Origin: Methanobrevibacter_A sp964431035
GTDB lineage: Archaea; Methanobacteriota; Methanobacteria; Methanobacteriales; Methanobacteriaceae
Direction of reading: 5' to 3'
Assembly: GCA_964431035.1 (NCBI GenBank)
Contig: CAYSIF010000034.1
Span: 1-19,122 of the forward strand
Length of the DNA stretch: 19,122 nucleotides
Part shown: piece after piece, positions 12,292 to 19,122 of the stretch
Layout of the letters: each line of letters starts with the position of its first letter
Position numbering within the stretch: position 1 is the first letter of the stretch
The notes under the pieces: model-generated
The model's input: only the letters and a program-made list of their open reading frames with translations
Database searches by the model: none
Told to the model about the DNA's origin: nothing
Program-made: the position numbers and the translations under genes

Positions 12292-13185
12292 ATGATTCTA
12301 GTTGAAGGAACCTTTGACGGCAAAAAATACACAGAACCCTTCTCAAAAGGAGTATTATCCAGATCACTAACACGAGCCGAAGTAGGAATAACAAAAGCAT
12401 ATGACATTGCAATAAAAATAGAATCAAAACTAAAAGAACAAAACATAGACATAATAACAACAGAAAAACTAGTAGAATACACAATAAAAGAAATCAAAAA
12501 AGAAGACCCAGAAATAGCAGAAAAATACATGAACTGGAGAAAAATAAGACGAAGAAAAGAACCACTAATCATACTAATAGGAGGAGCATCAGGAGTAGGA
12601 ACATCATCAATAGCCTTCGAACTAGCAAACAGACTGGGAATAAAAAACATGATAAGCACAGACATGATAAGAGAAGTAATGAGAAAAATAGTCTCAAAAG
12701 AACTAAGCCCAGTAATACACGAATCCAGCTACACCGCACACAACGTACTAAGAATACCGCCACCACTAGACTACGACCCAACAATAGCAGGATACAAAAG
12801 CCATATAGAAACAGTAAACATAGGAGTAGAAGCAGTAATAGAAAGAGCAATAACAGAAGGAATAAACATAATAATAGAAGGAGTACACCTCGTACCAGGA
12901 TTCATAAGACAAGACATACTAGACAAAGACAATGTCATGATGTTCACATTATCATTAGAAGACGAAGAAATGCACAAAGGAAGATTATTCTCAAGATGCA
13001 GAGACGCAGGAACAGGAAGACCACTACAAAGATACCTGGATAATTTCGACTCAATACGAAAAATACACCAATACACAATCCAACAATCAAAAATAAACAA
13101 CATACCAATAATAGAAAATGTTGTAGTTATGGATACAATATACTTAATGATACAATACATATCTAAAAAATATGGAGAAATATAA
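12292..13185 (+). CDS. pgk2: 2-phosphoglycerate kinase (cyclic 2,3-diphosphoglycerate synthesis)
   Basis: 297 residues, close to the Methanothermus fervidus enzyme (about 300). It makes 2,3-bisphosphoglycerate from 2-phosphoglycerate and ATP, the first step to cyclic 2,3-diphosphoglycerate, a solute and phosphate store of Methanobacteriales. Residues 1-85 form an ATP-cone-like domain (VEGTFDGKKYTEPFSKGVLS, ITTEKLVEYTIKEIKK). The kinase part has the P-loop GGASGVGTSS at 97-106, in which the usual Walker Lys is Thr; I believe this is typical of the family. STDMIREVMR and IIIEGVHLVPGF follow. AAAGGAG lies 8 nt before the ATG. Sense-strand codons are almost all A- or C-ending. The CBS protein starts 2 bp after its stop, so the two are an operon. 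Confidence 0.88.
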   Translation: MILVEGTFDGKKYTEPFSKGVLSRSLTRAEVGITKAYDIAIKIESKLKEQNIDIITTEKLVEYTIKEIKKEDPEIAEKYMNWRKIRRRKEPLIILIGGASGVGTSSIAFELANRLGIKNMISTDMIREVMRKIVSKELSPVIHESSYTAHNVLRIPPPLDYDPTIAGYKSHIETVNIGVEAVIERAITEGINIIIEGVHLVPGFIRQDILDKDNVMMFTLSLEDEEMHKGRLFSRCRDAGTGRPLQRYLDNFDSIRKIHQYTIQQSKINNIPIIENVVVMDTIYLMIQYISKKYGEI

Positions 13186-13187
13186 AA

Positions 13188-13586
13188 ATGCTAGACAAAA
13201 AAGTAGAAGAATTAATGACAAAAAATGTCATCACAGTACAACCTGAAGAAGATGTTGTATTTGCATTCGAAAAACTAATGAAAGAAAAAATAAGTTCAAT
13301 GCCAGTTATAGAAAACGACAAAGTAATAGGAATAGTAACTGCAACAGACCTGGGACACAACCTAATACTAGATAACTACCAACTAGGAACAACAGTCGGT
13401 TCAGTAATGGTTAATAATGTCGTAAGTGTAACATCACAAACAACAATAAGCGAAGCAATACTACTAATGCACGATCAACAACCTGGAAAAGGAATAATAA
13501 ACCAATTACCAGTAATAGATGATGGAAAACTAGTAGGGATAATCTCTGATGGAGATATGATAGAAGCAATCTACTCCGAAATATAA
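13188..13586 (+). CDS. CBS domain pair protein
   Basis: 132 residues made of two CBS motifs and nothing else. The first runs from about residue 5 (VEELMTKNVITVQPEEDV to SSMPVIENDKVIGIVTATDL). The second runs from about 68 (GSVMVNNVVSVTSQTTISEA to LPVIDDGKLVGIISDGDMIE). Such pairs bind adenine nucleotides in the cleft between the motifs and regulate partner proteins. ATG 13188 follows the 2-phosphoglycerate kinase stop by 2 bp, with GGAG about 11 nt upstream inside that gene. The likely role is sensing adenylate charge for the kinase or a neighbouring process; this is inference from linkage. The SRP RNA promoter begins right after the stop. Confidence 0.92.
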   Translation: MLDKKVEELMTKNVITVQPEEDVVFAFEKLMKEKISSMPVIENDKVIGIVTATDLGHNLILDNYQLGTTVGSVMVNNVVSVTSQTTISEAILLMHDQQPGKGIINQLPVIDDGKLVGIISDGDMIEAIYSEI

Positions 13587-13596
13587 AATCAATAAA

Positions 13597-13607
13597 CTAT
13601 ATATACC
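13597..13607 (+). promoter_or_regulatory. TATA box of the SRP RNA gene
   Basis: CTATATATACC at 13597-13607, centred about 27 bp before the inferred RNA start near 13629. It lies 10 bp after the CBS gene stop. Confidence 0.7.
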
Positions 13608-13628
13608 AATTAAAACTTATATTATTAA

Positions 13629-13935
13629 TGGCTAGACCGGAGGGCTAGGGGTCCTTTGTAAACACAAATCCCCGACATGGTGTGGTCGAAGTTTAAAGGA
13701 AGGTTATCGGAGATTATTGATGGCCTTAAAAGGTAACGTAGAAGTTTCGTCCTGCAGGATTGGTGGCGATGAAACTTTTGCTGGAGGGCAAAAGTTAATC
13801 ATCCTTAAAATAGGAACGTGTCAGGCCTGGAAAGGAGCAGCTCTACTATTCACATTCGATGCTTGTAGAACCGCGAAGTGGAGTTATCTTTTGAGATAAC
13901 CAACATAATTGAATTTAATCGACCTTTATACATGC
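13629..13935 (+). ncRNA. ffs: signal recognition particle (7S) RNA
   Basis: The segment is an island of GC-richer, non-coding sequence of about 305 nt, right for archaeal SRP RNA. The diagnostic helix 8 core is at 13818-13841, GTGTCAGGCC then TGGAAAGGAGCAGC, matching the SRP54-binding asymmetric loop and GGAA-type tip. Near the 5' end, GGCT and GACC (from 13630) can pair with GGTC and AGTT at about 13685-13694, the expected archaeal 5' domain. GGTTATC (about 13703) pairs with GATAACC (about 13893), closing helix 5. Ends are estimated from the TATA box and these pairings; the 3' end is uncertain by about 30 nt. An internal ORF is spurious. Confidence 0.93.
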
Positions 13936-13982
13936 CGTTTAAGAATATAAAAAAAGAATATAATACTTAAAAAAACTAAAAG

Positions 13983-13990
13983 TTTATATA
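13983..13990 (+). promoter_or_regulatory. TATA box of tRNA-Ser
   Basis: TTTATATA at 13983-13990 lies about 30 bp before the mature tRNA 5' end, so the tRNA has its own promoter and a short leader. Confidence 0.65.
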
Positions 13991-14017
13991 ATAGCTTAAC
14001 ACTAATATAATAATAAT

Positions 14018-14101
14018 GTCGGGATGGCCCAGCCTGGTACGGCGTCGGACTGCTAATCCGATTATCTTATGATAACACGGGTTCAAATCCCGTTCCCGGC
14101 G
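14018..14101 (+). tRNA. tRNA-Ser (anticodon GCU)
   Basis: 84 nt, class II. The acceptor stem GTCGGGA pairs with TCCCGGC with one wobble. The anticodon stem TCGGA/TCCGA encloses loop CTGCTAA, so the anticodon is GCT, reading AGC and AGT. A long variable arm TTATC-TTAT-GATAA follows, then the T arm CGGG-TTCAAAT-CCCG. The discriminator is G, as for serine tRNAs; CCA is not encoded. A T7 tract at about 14112 can terminate transcription. Linkage of SRP RNA and tRNA-Ser is known from Methanothermus fervidus and relatives, where rRNA genes are also close; no rRNA gene is seen here. Confidence 0.96.
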
Positions 14102-14182
14102 TTTTAAAAACTCTTTTTTTAAAAAATTTTATCATTCAATGAAGAATAAAAAAACAACTCTTTCTTATTTTAAAAAAAATTA

Positions 14183-15097
14183 TTAAAATTCTTCATCAAT
14201 AGGTTGACTATGACTATACTCTAAACCAACAGGACAAGTATGGCAAGTAACACTCTCAACAAGATCAACACGAATAGTAACAGCATCCTGAACATTATGA
14301 GCAATCTTATGAGCTTCAATAAGACTCAAATCATGATTTAAAGAAGCATGCAAAGTAACCGTAGCATAGGAACCAAAATAATTCACACGAATATCATGAA
14401 CACTAATAACACCATCAACCTCACCAGCAGCAGACTTTATCTCATTAACAAGACTATCATTTGGAACAGTGCCCATAATATTATTAATATTATCTTTTCC
14501 AACATCATAAGCAGTCTTTAAAATAATAAAACCAATAATCAAACCAATAATAGGATCAGCAATAGGAAAACCCAAATTAGAAACAATAACACCAACAAGA
14601 ATAGCCACACTACTAAAAATATCAGTCCTTTGATGATAACCATCAGCAACAATAGCAGGACTATTAATGCTACGACCAATATTAATTATCTCACGACTAA
14701 CCAAAAAATTAGTAACTATGCCAACAATAGCCATTGCAGCTGCAAGAAAAGTTGGAGTACTAATACCTGCATTAAAAAACAACTTCGAAATAGCAGTTTC
14801 TATAATCTCATAAGCAACAAGACATAAAAAAACAACAATTATCAAACCAGATATTGCCTCTGCACGGCCATGACCATATGGATGAGTATCATCTGCTGGA
14901 CGATTACCTACTCTAAAACCAACAAATGCAATAATACTGGTTATAACATCACTTAAAGTATGCAAACCTTCACTAATAAGTGCAAAACTTCCACTAGTAA
15001 AACCAATACTAATATTAAATGTGGTTAAAAATAAATTTCCAAATAAAGCAACACCTAAAGCTTTATTTCCCTCATTCTTTTTTGTATTGTTACTCAT
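14183..15097 (-). CDS. cation diffusion facilitator family efflux protein
   Basis: 304 residues with six hydrophobic helices in residues 12-205 and a cytoplasmic alpha/beta tail from about 210, the CDF layout. Candidate metal ligands are His46 and Asp50 in EGLHTLSD (helix 2) and His155 and Asp159 in GYHQRTD (helix 5). HPYGHGRAE at 72-80 is the conserved loop after helix 2. Such proteins export Zn, Fe, Mn or Cd by proton exchange; the ion cannot be told here. The C-terminus carries a CHTCP motif (about residues 284-288) that could sense metal. The gene starts 27 bp after the aminotransferase stop and is the last of a three-gene minus operon. The ribosome site is weak (GAGAATAAT). Confidence 0.92.
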   Translation of the reverse strand: MSNNTKKNEGNKALGVALFGNLFLTTFNISIGFTSGSFALISEGLHTLSDVITSIIAFVGFRVGNRPADDTHPYGHGRAEAISGLIIVVFLCLVAYEIIETAISKLFFNAGISTPTFLAAAMAIVGIVTNFLVSREIINIGRSINSPAIVADGYHQRTDIFSSVAILVGVIVSNLGFPIADPIIGLIIGFIILKTAYDVGKDNINNIMGTVPNDSLVNEIKSAAGEVDGVISVHDIRVNYFGSYATVTLHASLNHDLSLIEAHKIAHNVQDAVTIRVDLVESVTCHTCPVGLEYSHSQPIDEEF

Positions 15098-15124
15098 ATT
15101 ATTCTCATTTTATAAAATAAACTT

Positions 15125-16243
15125 TTAACTCATAGTTTTTAATATATTCATTGCTTTTTCAATATTTTCATAACTATTTGCATAGGACATACGAACATGA
15201 TTAATTCCAGTAGGACCAAAAGCTTTACCTAAAACAGTAATAACTCCTTTATCCATAGCATCTTTAACAAATTCTTCACAATCATCAATTTTTGGGAAAA
15301 CATAGAATGCTCCTTCACAATTTGTAGTTTCATATCCCATGTCTTTTAAAGAATTAACAATTAAATCTTTTCTACGTTGGAACTCACTTACCATCATATT
15401 AACACTATCTTGAGGTCCAGTTAATGCTTCATAAGCTGCAACTTGACTTAAACTGGAAGCACAAGCAGTATTGTATTGATGTATTTTAAGTAGATTTTCA
15501 ACAATCTCTTCATTGTTACAAGCCATATATGCAATACGAAGACCAGTCATAGCATAAGTTTTACTAAAACCGTTTAAGGTTATAACATTATCTGTAAACT
15601 CTCCTGGAGAATAATGTTTATTATTATCATAAATTATTTTTTCATATATTTCATCAGAAATTATAACAAAATCATGATCTTCTGCAAGCTCACATACTCC
15701 TTTAACATCTTCTTTATCCATAACTGCTCCGGTAGGGTTTGAAGGACTATTTAGGATTATTGCTTTTGTATCTTTTGTTATTAGTTCTGCAACAGTTTCG
15801 CTTCGTAGTTTAAAATTATCTTCAATTGGTGATGGGACGTATTTTGTTTTTGCTTCACATAATTTAACAACTGCATCATAGGATAGGAATCCTGGATCTG
15901 GTATTAGAACTTCGTCACCTTTTTGGAATAATGCTTGACCACAATTGTATAATGCTTCAGATGCTCCACAGGTTACAATAATATTATCAGGGCTTGTTTT
16001 TATATTGTTGTCTGTTTTGAATTTATCTACTATTGCTTCTCTTAGGTTTTCAAATCCTCTATTTGGTGTATAATGGGTTATGTTTTCATCTAAACCCTTT
16101 TTTATACTTTCTTTTATATTGTTTGGAACATCAAAGTCTGGTTCTCCAATTCCTAAATTTATAGCATCGGGGTTGGTATTTTCAAACATTTTACGAATTT
16201 CACTTAATTCAATACTTTTGGTTCTATCTGCAAATTCAGTCAT
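15125..16243 (-). CDS. class I/II pyridoxal-phosphate aminotransferase
   Basis: 372 residues, fold type I. The PLP Lys is Lys228 in NGFSKTYAMTG. Asn169 (SPSNPTG), Asp197 and Tyr200 (ISDEIYEK) and Arg236 (GLRIAY) complete cofactor binding. GIGEPDFDVP at 31-40 is the N-terminal substrate loop, and the carboxylate-binding Arg is probably in NHVRMSYANS. The closest group is aspartate/aromatic aminotransferases of subgroup I-gamma, common in archaea. The amino donor and keto acid cannot be fixed from sequence. It starts only 6 bp after the radical SAM stop, so its ribosome site is within that gene. The 5' half is A/C-rich on the sense strand and the 3' half is neutral, with a change near 15710. 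Confidence 0.92.
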   Translation of the reverse strand: MTEFADRTKSIELSEIRKMFENTNPDAINLGIGEPDFDVPNNIKESIKKGLDENITHYTPNRGFENLREAIVDKFKTDNNIKTSPDNIIVTCGASEALYNCGQALFQKGDEVLIPDPGFLSYDAVVKLCEAKTKYVPSPIEDNFKLRSETVAELITKDTKAIILNSPSNPTGAVMDKEDVKGVCELAEDHDFVIISDEIYEKIIYDNNKHYSPGEFTDNVITLNGFSKTYAMTGLRIAYMACNNEEIVENLLKIHQYNTACASSLSQVAAYEALTGPQDSVNMMVSEFQRRKDLIVNSLKDMGYETTNCEGAFYVFPKIDDCEEFVKDAMDKGVITVLGKAFGPTGINHVRMSYANSYENIEKAMNILKTMS

Positions 16244-16249
16244 TTTTAA

Positions 16250-17824
16250 TCATTTATCCATTATTTTTTTTGTGGCGCATGCTCCACAGTTATAACATCC
16301 GTCTTCTTCGCACCATGGTGTTACTTGCTTGTTTTTGATTTTATTGTATTCTTCTTTAAGAAAATCTTGGTCTGTTGGAATTTTAATATTATTCCAGGGT
16401 AATTTATCATTTATCTTGTAATCTGGTATTTGGTTTTCCCATTCTTTTATTGTTACATTTCCTTTTAGGGCTTTTTTTTCTATTAGTTTTCCTACTTCAG
16501 TGTTTCCGCAGGATAGGATGTATTGTATTAATCCCATTCGTGCACTGTCGAATTTAACATCAATTCCTTTTAATGATTTTTTCATATGTTTTATCTTTTT
16601 TTTATTAGATTTTAGATTGTATTTAAACCATTGTAAAGGTGTATGTGGTTTAGGAATTAATGGATTAATACTAAATGTCATTTTTATATTATTATCTTTT
16701 GTATTTTTAAGTTTATCTATTCTCTGTATATATTCAATTAACTCATCAATATCCTCATTAGTTTCATAAGGCAATCCAATTAAAAAATAATACTTAATAT
16801 TAAAACCTAAACTAACTGCATCATTTATAACTTTAAAAAAAACATCATCATTTATATCCTTGTTTATTCGTTTTCTAAGTCTTGGAATAGTTTCAGGAGC
16901 AACAGTTAATGTTTTTAAACCACTTTCTCTAAGCTTTAAAAGAATATCATAAGTAATGGATTCAATACGCATACTAGGAACACTAACAACAAAACCATCC
17001 TCCTCTAAAGAATTAACCAAATTGCCAATATCATTATAATCACTTACAGCAGCCCCAATCAAAACAACCTTATTTAAGCCAAAATCATTGCGAATCTTTT
17101 TACAATAATCAAATAATAAATCTGCACTAGCTTCTCTTTTAGGTCGGTAAAGATAGGAACTCATACAAAATCTACAACCTCTACTACAACCACGACTAAT
17201 ATTTAATAAAATACTATCCCTAAAAGGACTTTTATAATAATCCTCATCAGTCTCACTAATAATTGGAAAATCACACATATACGCATTATCCAAATTATCA
17301 ACCAATTGCAACTCAACACAATTATCCAAATCAGGAATATAAACACCAGGAATACTACTTAAATATTCGAAATCTTTATCTAGATTATCAAAAACCTCAT
17401 CTAAGATAAGCTCAGCATCACCAACAATAAAAACATCAACAAAATCAGAAATAACACTAGGATTACTACTAGCACAAGTACCACCAGCAATAATCAAAGG
17501 ATCAGTGTTTCGATTGCGATCTTTTCTATTTAACGGGATATTATTATCAGATAATATTTTAACCATATTAAAATAATCCTCTTCATACTGCAAACTAAAA
17601 GCAATAACCTTAAAATCAGATAACGGACTATTAGTCTCTAAACTCCTATAATGAGGATAGGTGAAACGTTCACAAAAAGTATCATTGCGATCATTTAAAA
17701 TATTATAAATTATCTGATATCCAAGATTACTCATAGCAACCCTATACTCATTAGGATAAACAAGAGCAACACGAATATCCACATCTAATGGATTTTTCCT
17801 ACAAAAATTCCTCTCCATTAACAT
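16250..17824 (-). CDS. radical SAM protein with N-terminal B12-binding-like domain
   Basis: 524 residues. The N-terminal 190 residues have a cobalamin-binding-like Rossmann pattern (RVALVYPNEYRVAMSNLGYQ, VIAFSLQYEEDYFNMVKIL, LIIAGGTCASSNP, VDVFIVGDAE), but without an obvious DxHxxG motif, so B12 may not be bound. The radical SAM core has CSRGCRFC at 213-220, binding the [4Fe-4S] cluster that cleaves S-adenosylmethionine. LTVAPETIPRLRKRIN and YYFLIGLPYET are typical of the family barrel. The C-terminus has a second cluster-like set, Cys505, Cys510, Cys513 and Cys516 (CEEDGCYNCGAC), perhaps an auxiliary Fe-S site. The reaction is unknown. Two starts are possible, ATG 17824 and ATG 17818; neither has a good ribosome site. 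It is the first gene of the operon with the aminotransferase and CDF. Confidence 0.88.
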   Translation of the reverse strand: MLMERNFCRKNPLDVDIRVALVYPNEYRVAMSNLGYQIIYNILNDRNDTFCERFTYPHYRSLETNSPLSDFKVIAFSLQYEEDYFNMVKILSDNNIPLNRKDRNRNTDPLIIAGGTCASSNPSVISDFVDVFIVGDAELILDEVFDNLDKDFEYLSSIPGVYIPDLDNCVELQLVDNLDNAYMCDFPIISETDEDYYKSPFRDSILLNISRGCSRGCRFCMSSYLYRPKREASADLLFDYCKKIRNDFGLNKVVLIGAAVSDYNDIGNLVNSLEEDGFVVSVPSMRIESITYDILLKLRESGLKTLTVAPETIPRLRKRINKDINDDVFFKVINDAVSLGFNIKYYFLIGLPYETNEDIDELIEYIQRIDKLKNTKDNNIKMTFSINPLIPKPHTPLQWFKYNLKSNKKKIKHMKKSLKGIDVKFDSARMGLIQYILSCGNTEVGKLIEKKALKGNVTIKEWENQIPDYKINDKLPWNNIKIPTDQDFLKEEYNKIKNKQVTPWCEEDGCYNCGACATKKIMDK

Positions 17825-17894
17825 GATGCAAAAAAAATAGAAAAAATAGTAAAAAAAAATAAAAATTCGAAAAAAAGGCTTATAATCTTTTTTT

Positions 17895-18281
17895 TTATCT
17901 TACAATCTTTGAAATAATATGGGAATTATTATTTCCATTAACTGTAGCATTATAATATATTACATTTATTGGTGCACTATAATTTCCACCAGTAACATTA
18001 TACAAATTCAAAATCACAGTACGATTAACAATATAATATACTTCTCCACTTTTATCAGTTATCATTGCAAGATAACCTTCATTATCATCTTTCAGTATCT
18101 GTATACCTTTACCTACTTCTTGAGTAGGAGTTATTGTAATTTGACTAGGTCCAGTATTAACATTTTCACTACTTGCAGAGTTATTACTATCATTTGCAGG
18201 TATCACTATATTAAGAAATATAAAACTCATAACTACAATAACTAAAAGCACAACAATAATCTTTAAATAATCTCTATTCAC
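17895..18281 (-). CDS. membrane-anchored extracytoplasmic protein, hypothetical
   Basis: 128 residues. A GTG start at 18281 is chosen because a strong GGGGAGGT site (18293-18300, minus strand) lies 11 nt upstream and no ATG is near. After MNRDYLK one hydrophobic helix (7-27) anchors the protein. The rest is extracellular in style: Asn/Ser/Thr-rich with five N-glycosylation sequons (NRT 86, NVT 95, NYS 100, NAT 111, NNS 118). A compact beta-rich part (GYLAMITDKSGEVYYIVNRT) might be a small domain. No family is recognised. It starts 19 bp after the thermonuclease-like gene's stop, so the two are cotranscribed and both products probably act outside the membrane. T-tracts follow the stop, suggesting that transcription ends before the radical SAM gene. 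Confidence 0.75.
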   Translation of the reverse strand: MNRDYLKIIVVLLVIVVMSFIFLNIVIPANDSNNSASSENVNTGPSQITITPTQEVGKGIQILKDDNEGYLAMITDKSGEVYYIVNRTVILNLYNVTGGNYSAPINVIYYNATVNGNNNSHIISKIVR

Positions 18282-18300
18282 TATTTATTAAACCTCCCCA

Positions 18301-18813
18301 TTATTTCCAACTATATGGATTAAATTCACTTGGTGGTATATACATTATTTCTGCAAGATTTTCATGTAATAATGCTTGATTAAGATTGGTTCCATCCTGA
18401 AGATAAACAACAGCTAATGTACGATTATAACGGTCATAGTGTTTAGCATTATCAATATCTAAACCAACAGGCTTACCTAAACATTTGTCACGAACATAAT
18501 CTTTAGCTTCCTGATATCCAATTTCCCCTTTCTCAGGAGTGTTAACCCCAACAAAACGGATTTTACCAACACCTCTAACCCAAATTGTATCTCCATCAAC
18601 TACTTTTGTACAAATACCACTTGCTTCATATTGTCCTGCAAGAGGATTTGGAGTGCTATCAGCAGTTGCATTACTAATTTGATAGTTTGCATTAGTAATA
18701 ATATTTTCTAAACCAGAACTTAATGCAAAAGCCGCACTAATTCCACTTATCACCAAACCAATTGCAACAAGTATTAGAAATATTTTCTTTGATTTTGTAT
18801 TATTCCCCTTCAT
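18301..18813 (-). CDS. thermonuclease (SNase-like) family protein, secreted or anchored
   Basis: 170 residues from ATG 18813; the GTG at 18825 would add four residues but serves better as part of the ribosome site (GTGAT). An N-terminal hydrophobic helix (11-30, IFLILVAIGLVISGISAAFA) exports or anchors it. The SNase domain spans about 63-165 and keeps the catalytic set: DGDT (Asp73, Asp75), Arg86, the NTPE motif with Glu94, and Arg131 in YDRYNRTLA. The domain cleaves DNA or RNA with calcium in Staphylococcus; here substrate and metal are inferred. NTPE instead of DTPE is a common variant. It ends with YIPPSEFNPYSW, typical of the family. A TATA-like TTTATACAT (18892-18900, minus) lies about 80 bp upstream. 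Confidence 0.9.
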   Translation of the reverse strand: MKGNNTKSKKIFLILVAIGLVISGISAAFALSSGLENIITNANYQISNATADSTPNPLAGQYEASGICTKVVDGDTIWVRGVGKIRFVGVNTPEKGEIGYQEAKDYVRDKCLGKPVGLDIDNAKHYDRYNRTLAVVYLQDGTNLNQALLHENLAEIMYIPPSEFNPYSWK

Positions 18814-18875
18814 AATTATAATCACAAATAAAGTATATGTAAATTATTAACTTGAAAAATCAATACTTTAAAAAT

Positions 18876-18900
18876 GCCTCCTATAATTATTATGTATAAA
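18876..18900 (-). promoter_or_regulatory. probable promoter of the thermonuclease-membrane protein pair
   Basis: On the minus strand TTTATACAT (18900-18892) is TATA-like, with A/T-rich DNA before it. An isolated AGGAGGC (18882-18876) follows without an ORF, in the expected leader. Confidence 0.4.
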
Positions 18901-19015
18901 ACAAAGATAAAAAGGTTTACATTAAAAAAAATAACAAAAAATGAACAAAAACATAATAACACTACACATACTCTGAAAAAATAATATAAAATTTATGGTT
19001 GATGAAAAAAAATAG

Positions 19016-19038
19016 TCCTGGAGAAAAAAACTCCAGGA
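19016..19038 (-). terminator. terminator hairpin for a minus-strand gene beyond the right edge
   Basis: TCCTGGAG (19016-19023) pairs perfectly with CTCCAGGA (19031-19038) around seven A. On the minus strand it is followed by CTATTTTTTTTC, a typical U-tract, so it probably ends a transcript entering from the right. Confidence 0.65.
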
Positions 19039-19050
19039 AAAAATAAACTT

Positions 19051-19116
19051 TTCGATTTTTTCGAACATGGTTCCAAAATGGAACTAACTCAAAAGTGTTA
19101 CATCACAAACACTTTT
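19051..19116 (-). other. three consecutive hairpins preceding the terminator
   Basis: TTCGA/TCGAA (19051-19065), TGGTTCC/GGAACTA (19068-19086, one wobble) and a 9-bp perfect AAAAGTGTT/AACACTTTT (19091-19116) follow one another with almost no unpaired space. With the terminator they form a compact structured 3' end on the minus strand. It may be a small RNA, a 3' UTR or an insertion-sequence end. A minus frame runs from the edge to TAG 19084-19086 (12 codons), so a gene end is possible. Confidence 0.4.
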
Positions 19117-19122
19117 CTGACT

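Noticed and set aside
13717..13899. 60-residue ORF on +
   Set aside because: It lies entirely within the SRP RNA, whose helix 8 core it would translate.
18814..18825. GTG start for the thermonuclease
   Set aside because: GTGAT is better read as the ribosome site for ATG 18813; the four extra residues match nothing in a signal peptide.

Overview
The window is very AT-rich archaeal DNA. It carries heterodisulfide reductase subunits HdrC and HdrB, a 2-phosphoglycerate kinase (cyclic 2,3-diphosphoglycerate pathway), two small methanogen-type families (DUF749, DUF2096), archaeal TATA boxes, and a 7S (SRP) RNA next to tRNA-Ser. Together these point to a Methanobacteriales methanogen. The base composition, long AT-rich spacers and Ser/Asn-rich surface proteins make Methanosphaera the best guess, without a database check.

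Layout. 1-211: spacer, possibly starting with the end of an insertion sequence. 212-1522 (+): a Ser-rich membrane-anchored protein, a MNT-type nucleotidyltransferase truncated by a 65-bp insertion, and a 48-residue zinc-ribbon protein. 1519-2573 (-): a PsbP-like protein and a 5-formyl-THF cyclo-ligase-like protein. 2574-4326: about 1.75 kb without a credible gene. Its first part is an extreme T/G tract; its second part has TATA boxes and large hairpins. 4327-7339 (+): iron uptake cluster, with a perfect 26-bp palindrome at the promoter, feoA, two hairpins, feoB, and two Cys-rich microproteins. 7382-8119 (-): a TGT-superfamily paralogue. 8163-10398 (+): a divergent control region, hdrC with an unusual 165-residue charged N-terminal extension, hdrB and a terminator. 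10526-11319 (+): DUF749 and DUF2096 overlapping by ATGA. 11417-13586 (+): a metallophosphoesterase, a G-free spacer, 2-phosphoglycerate kinase and a CBS-pair protein. 13629-14101 (+): SRP RNA and tRNA-Ser(GCU). 14183-17824 (-): operon of radical SAM protein, aminotransferase and cation efflux protein. 17895-18813 (-): a secreted or anchored thermonuclease-like protein and a membrane-anchored protein. 18826-19122: spacer with four consecutive hairpins.

How the genes fit together. HdrB and HdrC form the heterodisulfide-reducing part of the HdrABC complex that closes methanogenesis. FeoAB supplies ferrous iron, and its promoter palindrome suggests metal-dependent repression. The most unusual observation is at 1107-1200. 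There a 29-bp direct repeat flanks 36 bp of foreign-looking, GC-richer sequence inside the nucleotidyltransferase gene. Removing one repeat plus the insert restores the reading frame. This is the geometry expected of an off-target CRISPR spacer integration. Other points of note are the HdrC extension, a changed G4 motif in FeoB (NMNK), a candidate structured RNA at about 3340-3535, and kilobase-scale strand-composition domains whose borders lie inside genes.
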